Assembly: GCA_035699745.1 (NCBI GenBank)
Contig: DASSPH010000061.1
Location: forward strand, 39,123 to 103,122
DNA: 64,000 nt
Source of the DNA: Vicinamibacterales bacterium
GTDB taxonomy: Bacteria; Acidobacteriota; Vicinamibacteria; Vicinamibacterales; 2-12-FULL-66-21
Direction: 5' to 3'
Positions 44,220 through 52,222 of this stretch are shown piece by piece. Numbering within the stretch: the stretch's first letter is position 1; each line of letters starts with the position of its first letter. The notes beneath the pieces are model-generated. The model was not told the origin of the DNA. It did not search any database and was given only the letters and a program-made list of their open reading frames with translations. Made by a program: the position numbers and the translations under genes.

Positions 44220-45421
44220 ACCTGTGTGTGCGCCGGCAGTTCGCACCGGGTCGGCTTGTCGACGCGGTACCCGAGCAGATAGTCCGCCTGCATGATCTTG
44301 TGGATTTCGCGCGTGCCCTCGTAGATCACCGCCCCCTTGCAGTTGCGGTAGAAGCGGCCGGCGGGATACTCGTCGGAATACCCGTTGGCGCCGTGCACCT
44401 GCACGCAATCACCCGCGGCGCGCTCGGAGGCGACCGTCGCGAACCACTTGGCGAGCCCGGTCTCGCGGGTGTTGCGGCGCCCCCTGTTCTTGAGGAATCC
44501 GGCGCGCATCCACAGCAGACGGGCGGCCTGGTAGTCGCTCTCCATCTGCGCGATCATTTCCTTGACCAGCTGGTGCTGGCCGATCTCGACGCCGAAGGTC
44601 TTGCGCTGCTTCGCGTATCTGACGCTGGCGTCGCGGCAGGCGCGGATCAGCCCGGTGGCGCCGGCCGCCACGGTGTAGCGCCCCTGGTCGAGGGCGAACA
44701 TGGCGATCTTGAAGCCCTCGCCGGGCTTGCCGACCAGGTTCGCCTCGGGCACCTCCACGTCGTCCATCTTGAAGTAGCCGGTATTGCCGGCGAGGATCCC
44801 CCACTTCTCTTTCAGCGTGCCGCTGGAGAAGCCCTTGAACGCGCGCTCGACGATGAAGGCGCTGATGCCGGAGGGGTCCTTCTGCTTCTTCTTCTCGAGA
44901 TCGGTCCAGCCGAAGACGAGGAAGTTGTCGGCGACGTCGGCCAGCGAGATCCACATCTTCTCGCCGGTGAGGAAGTAGCGATCCCCCTTCTTCACCGCCG
45001 TCGTCTGCATGCCGCGGACATCGCTGCCGGCGGCGGGCTCGGTCAGTCCATAGGTCGCGATCTTGCGCCCCTGCGCCTGCGGCACGAGGTAGCGCTGCTT
45101 CTGGTCCTCGGTGCCCCACGTGAGCAGCGACAGGCAGTTCAACCCAGCATGCACCGACATGATCACGCGCAACGACGTGTCGACGTATTCGAGCTCCTCG
45201 CTGATGATGCCGAGGCTGACGTAGTCCATCCCGGCGCCGCCGTAGTCCACCGGCACCGACGCGCCCAGCAGCCCCAGATCGGCCATCTGCGGCAGGATGC
45301 CGCGATCGAAACGGTGCTCCCGATCGAGGTCATGAATCTTCGGGAGCACCTCGCGCGCCCCCCACTCCCGGACCGACTGCTCCAGCAGCCGCTGTTCCTC
45401 TGTCAGATCGAAATCGAGCAT
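44216..45421 (-). CDS. acyl-CoA dehydrogenase
   Basis: 401 residues. N-terminal helical domain, [20 protein letters not shown] (FAD/substrate loop, about 127-146), [21 protein letters not shown]-terminal FAD domain with [29 protein letters not shown] and the catalytic Glu region [14 protein letters not shown] near 370-383. The last motif fits glutaryl-CoA or short-chain types. It oxidises an acyl-CoA with FAD and ETF. Co-translated with glpX, so expression may follow growth on acids or amino acids. Confidence 0.93.
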   Translation of the reverse strand: MLDFDLTEEQRLLEQSVREWGAREVLPKIHDLDREHRFDRGILPQMADLGLLGASVPVDYGGAGMDYVSLGIISEELEYVDTSLRVIMSVHAGLNCLSLLTWGTEDQKQRYLVPQAQGRKIATYGLTEPAAGSDVRGMQTTAVKKGDRYFLTGEKMWISLADVADNFLVFGWTDLEKKKQKDPSGISAFIVERAFKGFSSGTLKEKWGILAGNTGYFKMDDVEVPEANLVGKPGEGFKIAMFALDQGRYTVAAGATGLIRACRDASVRYAKQRKTFGVEIGQHQLVKEMIAQMESDYQAARLLWMRAGFLKNRGRRNTRETGLAKWFATVASERAAGDCVQVHGANGYSDEYPAGRFYRNCKGAVIYEGTREIHKIMQADYLLGYRVDKPTRCELPAHTQV

Positions 45422-45493
45422 GAAGCTCCTCGTGGCATCAGCAAACAGCTCATTGTACTTCGGGGGGTGTGGGGGTTAGAAGCAACACTGCTT

Positions 45494-45600
45494 ACGGTTT
45501 TACGGGTTCTACGGGTTCTACGGGTTCTACGGGTTCTACGGGTTCTCCGGGTTCTTCGGGTTCGGGTTCTACGGGTTCGGGGTTCTCCGGGTTCGCGGTT
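45494..45600 (+). repeat. nonamer array (GGGTTCTAC), left arm
   Basis: Exact and near-exact copies of GGGTTCTAC, then variants GGGTTCTCC, GGGTTCTTC and GGGTTCGGG. Its inverse complement, GTAGAACCC, forms the array at 46196-46316 on the other side of the four-helix gene. Confidence 0.93.
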
Positions 45601-45732
45601 GTGCTCGGTTGTGCGCTGAAGTTTTGCCGTCATCGAGCACGGGAGCGTGATGAACGATCTGCGTACCTTCGCGGGGCCCGTTCGAGTTTCTTAGGAAAAG
45701 CGGCCGGCACTTCCTATGCACCGTCGTGGTGC

Positions 45733-46245
45733 ATGGCTGGAGTGCGGCGGTTTCAGGATCTCGATTGCTGGAAGCTCGCGCGGATGGTGCGGCGCGAAGT
45801 GGTGCGGCTGACCGGCACGGCGCCGGTGTGCAGCGACTACAAGTTCGTCGCGCAGATTCGCGACGCGGCGCGCGGCGGGACGCGGAACATCGCCGAAGGC
45901 TTCTCGCGCTTCATTCCCTCGGAGATTCTGCGCTTCCTGGCTTATGCCAAGTCATCGCTCGACGAAACAGCCGATGCGCTGCTTGACGGACTCGACTCGC
46001 ATTACTGGTCGGAGTCCGACTACAACCGGGCCCGGTCACTGCTGAAGCGAACGCAAGGCGCGATTCGCGGCTGGTGGCGTTACCTGGAATCCCCGGAGGC
46101 GGCGCGATTCTATGAAGGGCATCGGACGCGAATCGAGGCGGAGATCAAGGCGGGCCTGAGGCGCCCGCCGAAAAACCCGGAGTCCCGGCCGTGGCGAACC
46201 GGTAGAACCCGCAGAACCCAGAACCCGCAGAACCCGAACCCGTAG
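45733..46245 (+). CDS. four-helix-bundle protein (S23 / Avd-like family)
   Basis: 170 residues from ATG 45733; the frame is open from 45469 but the upstream part is array DNA. The family pattern is clear: FQDLDCWKLARMVRREVVRL (about 6-25), then the hallmark VAQIRDAARGGTRNIAEGFS (about 42-61), and LRFLAYAKSSLDETADALLD (about 69-88). This family includes 23S-rRNA intervening-sequence proteins and the Avd accessory protein of diversity-generating retroelements; it forms pentameric barrels and binds nucleic acid. Function of stand-alone members is unknown. The core ends near residue 145; the last 17 residues (RTGRTRRTQNPQNPNP) are read from the right-hand array. The gene lies between inverted arrays. 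Confidence 0.9.
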   Translation: MAGVRRFQDLDCWKLARMVRREVVRLTGTAPVCSDYKFVAQIRDAARGGTRNIAEGFSRFIPSEILRFLAYAKSSLDETADALLDGLDSHYWSESDYNRARSLLKRTQGAIRGWWRYLESPEAARFYEGHRTRIEAEIKAGLRRPPKNPESRPWRTGRTRRTQNPQNPNP

Positions 46246-46316
46246 AACCCGAAGAACCCGTAGAACCCGTAGAACCCGAACCCGTAGAACCCGTAGAACC
46301 CGTAGAACCCGGAACA
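46196..46316 (-). repeat. nonamer array (GTAGAACCC), right arm
   Basis: Copies of GTAGAACCC with variants (GCAGAACCC, GAAGAACCC and short GAACCC units). It is the inverted partner of 45494-45600 and overlaps the 3' end of the four-helix gene, ending just before the SAM hydrolase stop. Confidence 0.93.
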
Positions 46317-46323
46317 GCCCCCG

Positions 46324-47115
46324 CTACCCCTGCCGCCCCACCGTGACCTCCGCGCCGCGGCCAAGCTGGAGCCGCTCCGCTGCGCTGGCCGACGGCGCCG
46401 CCAGCTCGAGGTGATCCGTGCTGCCGAACAGGGCCCCCACGCCGTCCGCCGGCAGCTCGGCGTAGGTCGCGACCAGGCGCGACACGCGCTGACCGCCGGC
46501 GTCGATGGTGATCGCGCCTCCCTGGCCGAGGCGCTCGACCGTCTTGCGATCGATGTTGGTGACCAGGTTGCCGAAGCGATCGACGCGCAAGACGACGCCG
46601 CGGACGGTGTCCGCGCTCGTCTCGGCCACCGGGATCGGCAGTTTCTGGATGTCGGCGACGGCGCGGCCGAGCGCGGCGAACTGCGTCCCCTTGGCGATCC
46701 ACGCCGCCGCCGGCGCGAAGCGATCGCGCCCTTCGAAGGTGCGGCTCACCGTCGGCCGGGCGTAGCGGCGCTCGGTCAGCTCGACGATCTTCTTCGCCGG
46801 CGCTTCCCGCAGCACCTGCGTCAGCACGCCGTTGTCCGGCGCGACGAACCGGTACTCGCCGGTGTCGACCGCAACGCCGCGGCGCGCCGATCCGACGCCC
46901 GGATCGACGACGGCGACGAAGATGGTGCCCGCCGGAAAGTACTTGTAGGCGGCGGCGAGCTCGAGCGCGCCGGCCATGACGTCGTGCGGCGGGATGTCGT
47001 GGGTGATGTCGACCAGCGTGGTGTCGGGGCAGATCCCGAGGATCACCCCCTTCATCGTCCCCGCGTAATGATCGGCGGTGCCGAAGTCGGTCAGCAGCGC
47101 AATGACCGGGCGCAC
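46324..47115 (-). CDS. SAM hydroxide adenosyltransferase (SAM hydrolase, DUF62)
   Basis: 263 residues. Start MRPVIALLTDFGTADHYAGTMKG, DITHDIPPHDVMAGALEL, VVDPGVGSARRGVAV (about 69-83), APDNGVLTQVL, and the C-terminal RVDRFGNLVTNI are family signatures; the Asp-Arg-His-type triad can be placed in these. It splits S-adenosylmethionine to adenosine and methionine with water. It follows a SAM-dependent methyltransferase by one base, so the two may share control. Confidence 0.92.
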   Translation of the reverse strand: MRPVIALLTDFGTADHYAGTMKGVILGICPDTTLVDITHDIPPHDVMAGALELAAAYKYFPAGTIFVAVVDPGVGSARRGVAVDTGEYRFVAPDNGVLTQVLREAPAKKIVELTERRYARPTVSRTFEGRDRFAPAAAWIAKGTQFAALGRAVADIQKLPIPVAETSADTVRGVVLRVDRFGNLVTNIDRKTVERLGQGGAITIDAGGQRVSRLVATYAELPADGVGALFGSTDHLELAAPSASAAERLQLGRGAEVTVGRQG

Positions 47116-47116
47116 A

Positions 47117-47788
47117 TCACGCTCGCTTCCTCAACAGGATCTCGCGCGTGTTGCTCTTCAGCAGGAACGACTCCGCGACCGCCAGCCCCTCGAACATCCG
47201 CAGGATGTCGCGGTTCTGCATCACGAACTTCGGTCCGCCGGTGCCCGGATGATGCCGCTGGCGCAGCGACGAGTTCGCCGCGACGATCTCGTACTTCGAG
47301 AACGGCACGCGCTCCATCGGCTTGCTGGTGCTGCAGAAGAAGCCCATCACCGCCCCGCCCGGCCGCAGCACGCGGACGATCTGGCGCGCCAGCGCCTTCG
47401 CCGCCGCCGGCTCGAGGAAGTCGAAGATGTCCCAGCACAGCACCCCGTCGACGCTGTCGTCGGCCTGCGTGAAGCGCTTGGCCAGGGCGTCGGGAAGCGT
47501 GTCGCGCGTCTTGCCCCGCGTGTGCTTGTCGATCTCGGCGGCGAGATCCTCGATGAACAGCTTGCAGCCGAGCTGCTCCCCGAAAAAGGCGACGTTGGTG
47601 CCGATGACCGGACCGAAATCGATCAGCAGCGGCCCCGGGTGATTCGACAGGGCGCTGATGAACTTCGGCAGCGCCTTGGACTGAATGGTCTGTTCCGGCC
47701 CCTTGGGCGCAGAAGCATCCCCCAGCGACGCCAGCCGCGGCGTCTCGGATCGCTTGCCGCCGAACTTCAGGAGATCGGAGATTGACAC
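47117..47788 (-). CDS. class I SAM-dependent methyltransferase-like protein
   Basis: 223 residues. A Rossmann-type SAM fold: LLIDFGPVIGTNVAFFGEQL as motif I (about 54-73), VDGVLCWDIFDFLEP (about 113-127) and VRVLRPGGAVMGFF (about 138-151). The glycine loop is unusual (DFGPVIGTN rather than DxGxGxG). The substrate is unknown. The first 40 residues are not conserved. Upstream lies an inverted octamer array and the bactofilin gene. Confidence 0.82.
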   Translation of the reverse strand: MSISDLLKFGGKRSETPRLASLGDASAPKGPEQTIQSKALPKFISALSNHPGPLLIDFGPVIGTNVAFFGEQLGCKLFIEDLAAEIDKHTRGKTRDTLPDALAKRFTQADDSVDGVLCWDIFDFLEPAAAKALARQIVRVLRPGGAVMGFFCSTSKPMERVPFSKYEIVAANSSLRQRHHPGTGGPKFVMQNRDILRMFEGLAVAESFLLKSNTREILLRKRA

Positions 47789-47796
47789 GATCAGTG

Positions 47797-47881
47797 GATC
47801 TGGTGATCGGGTGATCGGGGAATCTGGGAATCGGACGGGTCGTCCGATCGCCGGATCACCCGATCAGCAGATCGCCCGATT
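47797..47881. repeat. octamer array in two inverted arms (GATCGGGN)
   Basis: Left arm GATCTGGT, GATCGGGT, GATCGGGG, AATCTGGG, AATCGGAC; right arm GTCCGATC, GCCGGATC, ACCCGATC, AGCAGATC, GCCCGATT. The period of 8 is exact. The last unit supplies the first bases of the bactofilin stop codon. Confidence 0.93.
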
Positions 47882-48434
47882 AGCGTGAGCCTGCGGCAGC
47901 CGTGGCCGGCTGCGACGCCGGCGCCGACGCCTGGCTGGCCGAGGCGGCCGGCTTGCTCTCCCCCTTGCCGCCCGTCCGCTGCATGTCGATGCTGCCGCGG
48001 AAGTGCGCCCCTTCGGCAATCGCGACGCGCGGTGCGGCGATGTCGCCGTCGACCGAGCCGTTGTCGCGGAGGTCCACCTTCTCGCTCGCCGTGACGTTGC
48101 CCGTCACCTCGCCGAGAATCACGACCGACTTCGCGAATACCTGGGCCTTGATCTTGCCGTTCGGCCCGATCGTGAGCACGTTCTGCCGGAGCTCGATCTT
48201 CCCCTCGACGTGCCCTTCGATGGTCAGGTCCTCGCTCCCGGTCAACTCGCCCTTGATCACGACGGATTTACCGATATTCACGGGACCCTTCTCCATTCCG
48301 CGAATCGAGTCGCTGCTGCGCACGGGCTCGGGAGCCGGCGCGGTGTTGATGTTCTGGTTCGTTTGAGTTTGGACGTTTCCCGCGGGGGCCGAGCCCGGCG
48401 GCGTCGGCTTTACCGCGTCATCCCGTTTCCACAT
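47880..48434 (-). CDS. bactofilin
   Basis: 184 residues. A disordered N-terminus (PTPPGSAPAGNVQTQTNQN), then a right-handed beta-helix core at about 45-150 with regular hydrophobic/Gly repeats (VNIGKSVVIKGELTGSEDLT, IEGHVEGKIELRQNVLTIGP), and a Ser/Ala/Pro-rich C-tail. Bactofilins polymerise without nucleotide into membrane-linked filaments for shape or polarity. GGAGAG stands before the ATG, and a good promoter lies at 48511-48540. Confidence 0.95.
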   Translation of the reverse strand: MWKRDDAVKPTPPGSAPAGNVQTQTNQNINTAPAPEPVRSSDSIRGMEKGPVNIGKSVVIKGELTGSEDLTIEGHVEGKIELRQNVLTIGPNGKIKAQVFAKSVVILGEVTGNVTASEKVDLRDNGSVDGDIAAPRVAIAEGAHFRGSIDMQRTGGKGESKPAASASQASAPASQPATAAAGSR

Positions 48435-48510
48435 GGCACACTCTCCACCTGTCCGAGGCCGTTTTTCGCAGGGTGTCTCGGTTTGGTTCGCTGAGGCAGC
48501 AGGTCAGGTC

Positions 48511-48540
48511 AGTATACGCATGGCCTTCGGACCCTGTCTA
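48511..48540 (-). promoter_or_regulatory. promoter for bactofilin
   Basis: TAGACA (48540-48535), an 18-base spacer and TATACT (48516-48511) on the minus strand; each hexamer matches consensus at five of six bases. It lies 76 bases ahead of the bactofilin ATG. Confidence 0.65.
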
Positions 48541-48577
48541 GTCCTTTTACTGCTGAGACTTACAGGCCAATGGTACA

Positions 48578-48655
48578 ATTTGGAAATGTGGAAATCGGGG
48601 AATTTGGAAATCTGAACATTTCCAAATTCCCACATTCCCAAATTTCCAAATCCCC
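48578..48655. repeat. octamer array in two inverted arms, 5' of the cysteine desulfurase
   Basis: Units AATTTGGA, AATGTGGA, AATCGGGG, AATTTGGA, AATCTGAA, then ATTTCCAA, ATTCCCAC, ATTCCCAA, ATTTCCAA. It begins at a TACAAT hexamer (48574-48579) and ends at the ATG, so it would form a long hairpin in the leader RNA. The right arm is nearly the same as in 34915-34992. Confidence 0.93.
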
Positions 48656-49816
48656 ATGCGCAGTTACTTCGACCACAACGCCACGACCCCGCCGGACCCG
48701 GCGGTCATCGAGGCCGTCGTCCGCGCCCTGTCTGAAGATATCGGCAACCCGTCGAGCATTCATCACTACGGACAGCGCGCCAAGGCGGTCCTGGACGAGG
48801 CGCGGTCGGCGGTGGCGAATCTGATCGGTGCCGAGCCCGCCGAGGTGGTGTTCACCAGCGGCGGGACCGAGGCGGACAACCTGGCGCTCCGCGGCGCCGC
48901 CGAGGCCGTCGAACTGGCCGGGGCGGCGACGCGCCGCCACATCATCACCGCGGCAATCGAGCACGAGGCGGTCCTCAATACGGTGAAGGCGCTGGCCAGG
49001 CGCGGCTGGACCGCGACGCTGCTGCCCGTCGACGCATCCGGGATCGTCTCCCCCGCGTCACTGGCCGCGGCCATCACGCCGTCGACGGCGATCGTGTCGG
49101 TGATGCACGCGAACAACGAAATCGGCACGATCCAGCCGATCGCGGATCTCGCCGCCATCGCGCACGAGCACGGCGCGCTGTTCCACACCGATGCGGTGCA
49201 GTCGATCGCCAAGATTCCCGTCGACGTCCGCGCCCTGGGCGTCGACACGCTGGCCCTGTCGGCGCACAAGTTCAACGGCCCCAAGGGAGCCGGCGCGCTG
49301 TGGGTGCGACGCGGCGTGCGCCTCGTGTCGACGATGACCGGCGGCAAGCACGAGCGGAACCGCCGCGGCGGCACCGAGAACGTGCCGGGCATCGCGGGCC
49401 TGGGGATCGCGGCGCGGCTCGGCCAGCAGAAGCTCGCCGGCGAGGCGGCGCGGATCGGGGCGCTCAGGGACCGGCTCGAGCGCGGCATTCTCGCCGCCGT
49501 GAGCGGGACGCAGGTGAACGGCTCGACCGAGCATCGCGTTCCGAACACGACGAACATCAGTTTCGACGGCGTCGAGGCCGAGTCGCTCCTGATCGCGCTC
49601 GATCTCGAGGGCTTCGCGGTATCGACCGGATCGGCCTGTTCCTCGGGGACGCTCGAGCCCTCGCACGTGCTGCGCGCGATGGGGTTCGGCTCGCCGCGCA
49701 CGCAGAACTCGATCCGCTTCAGCCTCGGCGCCGGCAACACGGAGCAGCAGGTCGACGCGCTGCTCGAGAAGCTGCCGGCAGTGGTCGCGAAACTTCGGAC
49801 GTTGGTACGCAGGTAG
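48656..49816 (+). CDS. cysteine desulfurase (NifS/IscS family)
   Basis: 386 residues. PLP-site Lys in LSAHKFNGPKGAGALW (about 200-215), TSGGTEADNLALRG (about 67-80), HTDAVQS, and the mobile catalytic Cys loop STGSACSSGTLEPSHVL (about 321-337). It takes sulfur from cysteine as a persulfide. It stands ten bases upstream of mnmA, as the dedicated desulfurase YrvO does in Bacillus, so its main client is probably MnmA. The only leader feature is the inverted octamer array. Confidence 0.95.
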   Translation: MRSYFDHNATTPPDPAVIEAVVRALSEDIGNPSSIHHYGQRAKAVLDEARSAVANLIGAEPAEVVFTSGGTEADNLALRGAAEAVELAGAATRRHIITAAIEHEAVLNTVKALARRGWTATLLPVDASGIVSPASLAAAITPSTAIVSVMHANNEIGTIQPIADLAAIAHEHGALFHTDAVQSIAKIPVDVRALGVDTLALSAHKFNGPKGAGALWVRRGVRLVSTMTGGKHERNRRGGTENVPGIAGLGIAARLGQQKLAGEAARIGALRDRLERGILAAVSGTQVNGSTEHRVPNTTNISFDGVEAESLLIALDLEGFAVSTGSACSSGTLEPSHVLRAMGFGSPRTQNSIRFSLGAGNTEQQVDALLEKLPAVVAKLRTLVRR

Positions 49817-49826
49817 CGCGGTTGAT

Positions 49827-50885
49827 ATGCGTGTAGTCGTAGCGATGAGCGGCGGCGTCGACTCGTCGGTGGCAGCAGCCCTGCTGGCCCGCGACGGGCA
49901 TGACGTGATCGGGCTGTCGATGCAGCTCTACGATCACAGCCAGGGGGAGATCCGCTTCGGCAGCTGCTGTACGCTCGACGATCTGTACGACGCGCGGCGG
50001 GTCGCCGCCGCGATCGGCATTCCCCACTACATCGTCAACTTCGAGCGCAAGTTCGAGGAGCACGTGGTGTCGGACTTCGTCCGCGAGTACGCGGCCGGAC
50101 GCACCCCGATCCCGTGCGTGCACTGCAACGGCGACCTGAAGTTCGCGTCGCTGGTGGACCGCGCCGAGAGTTTCGACGCGCAGGCGGTGGCCACCGGGCA
50201 CTACGCGCAGGTGGAGTTCGACGAGGCGACCCGCCGCTACCGCCTCGCGCGCGGCGTCGACGCGCAGAAGGATCAGTCGTACTTCCTGTTCACGCTGACC
50301 CAGGCGCAGCTCGCCCGCGCGCGCTTTCCCGTCGGCGCGCTCGACAAGGCGGCGGTCCGCGAGGAGGCGCGCCGGCTCCATCTGCGCGTCGCGGAGAAGA
50401 AGGACAGCCAGGAGATCTGCTTCGTGGCCGCCGGCGAGCACGCCGGCTTCGTCGGCAGGCGCACCGAGATACCGGCCGGCGTCATCCGGGATCGCGAGGG
50501 GCAGGTGCTCGGCCGCCATGACGGCGTACACCGCTTCACCATCGGCCAGCGCAAGGGTCTCGGCCTCGCCACCGGCATCCCCCTGTACGTCGTCAACATC
50601 GACGCCGGGACGGCCGCGGTGACGGTCGGACCGCGCGAGGATCTCGAGCGAACGTCGCTGACCGCGTCGCGCGTCAACTGGATCAGCGGCGAGACGCCGA
50701 CGTCACCGGTTCGCGCGCATGCCCGGATCCGCTACCGCCACCGCGAGGCCGCCGCGACGATCACGCCGCTCGACCGCGATCGGGTATCAGTGGTGTTCGA
50801 CGAGCCGCAGAGCGCCATCACGCCCGGGCAGGCGGTCGTTTTTTACGAAGCCGACGTTCTTCTCGGAGGCGGATGGATCGATTGA
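49827..50885 (+). CDS. mnmA: tRNA-specific 2-thiouridylase
   Basis: 352 residues. PP-loop SGGVDSS at 8-14; catalytic Cys97 in IPCVHCN and the second Cys198 in SQEICFV; GHYAQ; the conserved C-terminal beta domain with HRFTIGQRKGLGLATG. It thiolates U34 of tRNA-Lys, -Glu and -Gln using sulfur from a cysteine desulfurase, whose gene precedes it. Length is normal. The 3' end faces trxB across a short heptamer array. Confidence 0.97.
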   Translation: MRVVVAMSGGVDSSVAAALLARDGHDVIGLSMQLYDHSQGEIRFGSCCTLDDLYDARRVAAAIGIPHYIVNFERKFEEHVVSDFVREYAAGRTPIPCVHCNGDLKFASLVDRAESFDAQAVATGHYAQVEFDEATRRYRLARGVDAQKDQSYFLFTLTQAQLARARFPVGALDKAAVREEARRLHLRVAEKKDSQEICFVAAGEHAGFVGRRTEIPAGVIRDREGQVLGRHDGVHRFTIGQRKGLGLATGIPLYVVNIDAGTAAVTVGPREDLERTSLTASRVNWISGETPTSPVRAHARIRYRHREAAATITPLDRDRVSVVFDEPQSAITPGQAVVFYEADVLLGGGWID

Positions 50886-50930
50886 CGGCTTTGGGAATTG
50901 ACGCCTGACAGCTAGCCACTGACAGTCAGA
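50882..50930. repeat. short heptamer array between mnmA and trxB
   Basis: TTGACGG, an interruption, TTGACGC, CTGACAG, CTAGCCA, CTGACAG, TCAGATG. The trxB stop codon and last residues (LTVSG) are read from it. Confidence 0.6.
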
Positions 50931-51889
50931 TGCTGCCCTTCGCCGAGGTGCTGGGGCAGCCCTTCCAGGTACTTCTCAGCGTCGATCGCCGCCATGCATC
51001 CCGAACCGGCCGCCGTGATCGCCTGCCGGTAGACGTGATCCTGCACGTCGCCGCACGCGAACACACCGGGCACGCTGGTGCGCGAGCCGGAGTGCGTGAC
51101 GATGTAACCGTTGGCGTCGGTCTCGACCTGCCCGCGGAAGAGCGCCGTGTTGGGGGTGTGGCCGATGGCGACGAACACCCCCTCCACCGGGATCTCCTTC
51201 TGCTCGCCGGTGACGTTGCTGCGCAGGGCGATGGCGGTCACTGCCCCCTTGCCGGTGTCCTTGATCTCGTCGACTTCGCTGTTCCATTCGAACGAGATCT
51301 TCGGGTTCGCGAACGCCTTGTCCTGCATGATCTTGGACGCGCGCAGCGTGTCGCGGCGGTGGACGACGGTCACGTGGGAGGCGAAGCGGGTGAGAAAAAT
51401 CGCTTCCTCCATCGCCGAATCGCCGCCGCCGACCACGGCGATGGGCTTGCCGCGGAAGAAATAGCCGTCGCAGGTCGCGCAGGTGGACACGCCGTGGCCG
51501 ATCAGCGTGCGCTCGGACGCGAGGCCCAGCAGTCGCGCCGACGCCCCGGTCGCGATGATCAGAGCGCGGGTGCGGTATTCGGCCTCCGACGTCTTGACCA
51601 CGAACGGGCTGGACAGCACGTCGACCGACGTGACGTGGCCGCGGATGATTTCGGCGCCGAAGCGCTCCGACTGGGCGCGCATGTCGGCCATCAGGTCGGG
51701 GCCCATGATGCCGTCGCGATGCCCCGGCCAGTTCTCGACCAGGGTCGTGAGCATCAACTGACCGCCGGCTTCGAGCCCCTCGATCACCAGCGGCTTGAGA
51801 TTGGCGCGCGCGGTATAGAGCGCCGCGGTGAGGCCGGCCGGCCCCGACCCGATCACGATGACGTTGCGAACCGCTCCCGCCACGGCCAT
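50912..51889 (-). CDS. trxB: thioredoxin reductase
   Basis: 325 residues from ATG 51889, which overlaps the trxA stop (TGATG). FAD motif [17 protein letters not shown] at 11-27; redox CATC pair Cys137 and Cys140; NADPH motif [15 protein letters not shown] motif [10 protein letters not shown] near 280. It reduces thioredoxin with NADPH; its substrate is encoded directly before it. Confidence 0.97.
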   Translation of the reverse strand: MAVAGAVRNVIVIGSGPAGLTAALYTARANLKPLVIEGLEAGGQLMLTTLVENWPGHRDGIMGPDLMADMRAQSERFGAEIIRGHVTSVDVLSSPFVVKTSEAEYRTRALIIATGASARLLGLASERTLIGHGVSTCATCDGYFFRGKPIAVVGGGDSAMEEAIFLTRFASHVTVVHRRDTLRASKIMQDKAFANPKISFEWNSEVDEIKDTGKGAVTAIALRSNVTGEQKEIPVEGVFVAIGHTPNTALFRGQVETDANGYIVTHSGSRTSVPGVFACGDVQDHVYRQAITAAGSGCMAAIDAEKYLEGLPQHLGEGQHLTVSG

Positions 51890-52218
51890 CACGCGACGTG
51901 CTTGTCGATGACCTTCTTGAGCGAGTCCTTGTCGGCGAGCCCGACGACCTGCTCGACGACCTGGCCGCCCTTGAAGAGCAGCAGCGTCGGAATGCCCCGG
52001 ATGCTGAACTTGAAGGCGGTGTTGGGGTTTTCGTCGACGTTCAGCTTGCCGACCAGGACCTTGCCGTCGTAATCGCCGGCCAGCTCCTCCACGGTCGGCG
52101 CCAGACGCCGGCAGGGGCCGCACCATTCCGCCCAGAAATCCACCAGCACGGGCTTGCCGCCGTTGATCGTCTCGTCGAAATTGCCGTCCGTGATCGTGTG
52201 TACCTTGTCGGATGCCAT
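51889..52218 (-). CDS. trxA: thioredoxin
   Basis: 109 residues from ATG 52218 (an upstream ATG at 52257 adds 13 residues that overlap glgA and lack homology). Active site WCGPC at 32-36 in [14 protein letters not shown], cis-Pro in [13 protein letters not shown] general disulfide reductant, coupled to trxB. The ATG lies five bases after the glgA stop. Confidence 0.96.
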   Translation of the reverse strand: MASDKVHTITDGNFDETINGGKPVLVDFWAEWCGPCRRLAPTVEELAGDYDGKVLVGKLNVDENPNTAFKFSIRGIPTLLLFKGGQVVEQVVGLADKDSLKKVIDKHVA

Positions 52219-52222
52219 CGGG

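Noticed and set aside
45469..45732. N-terminal extension of the four-helix protein (GSTGSTGS-type)
   Set aside because: Read from the nonamer array; the family start lies at MAGVRRFQDLD, ATG 45733.
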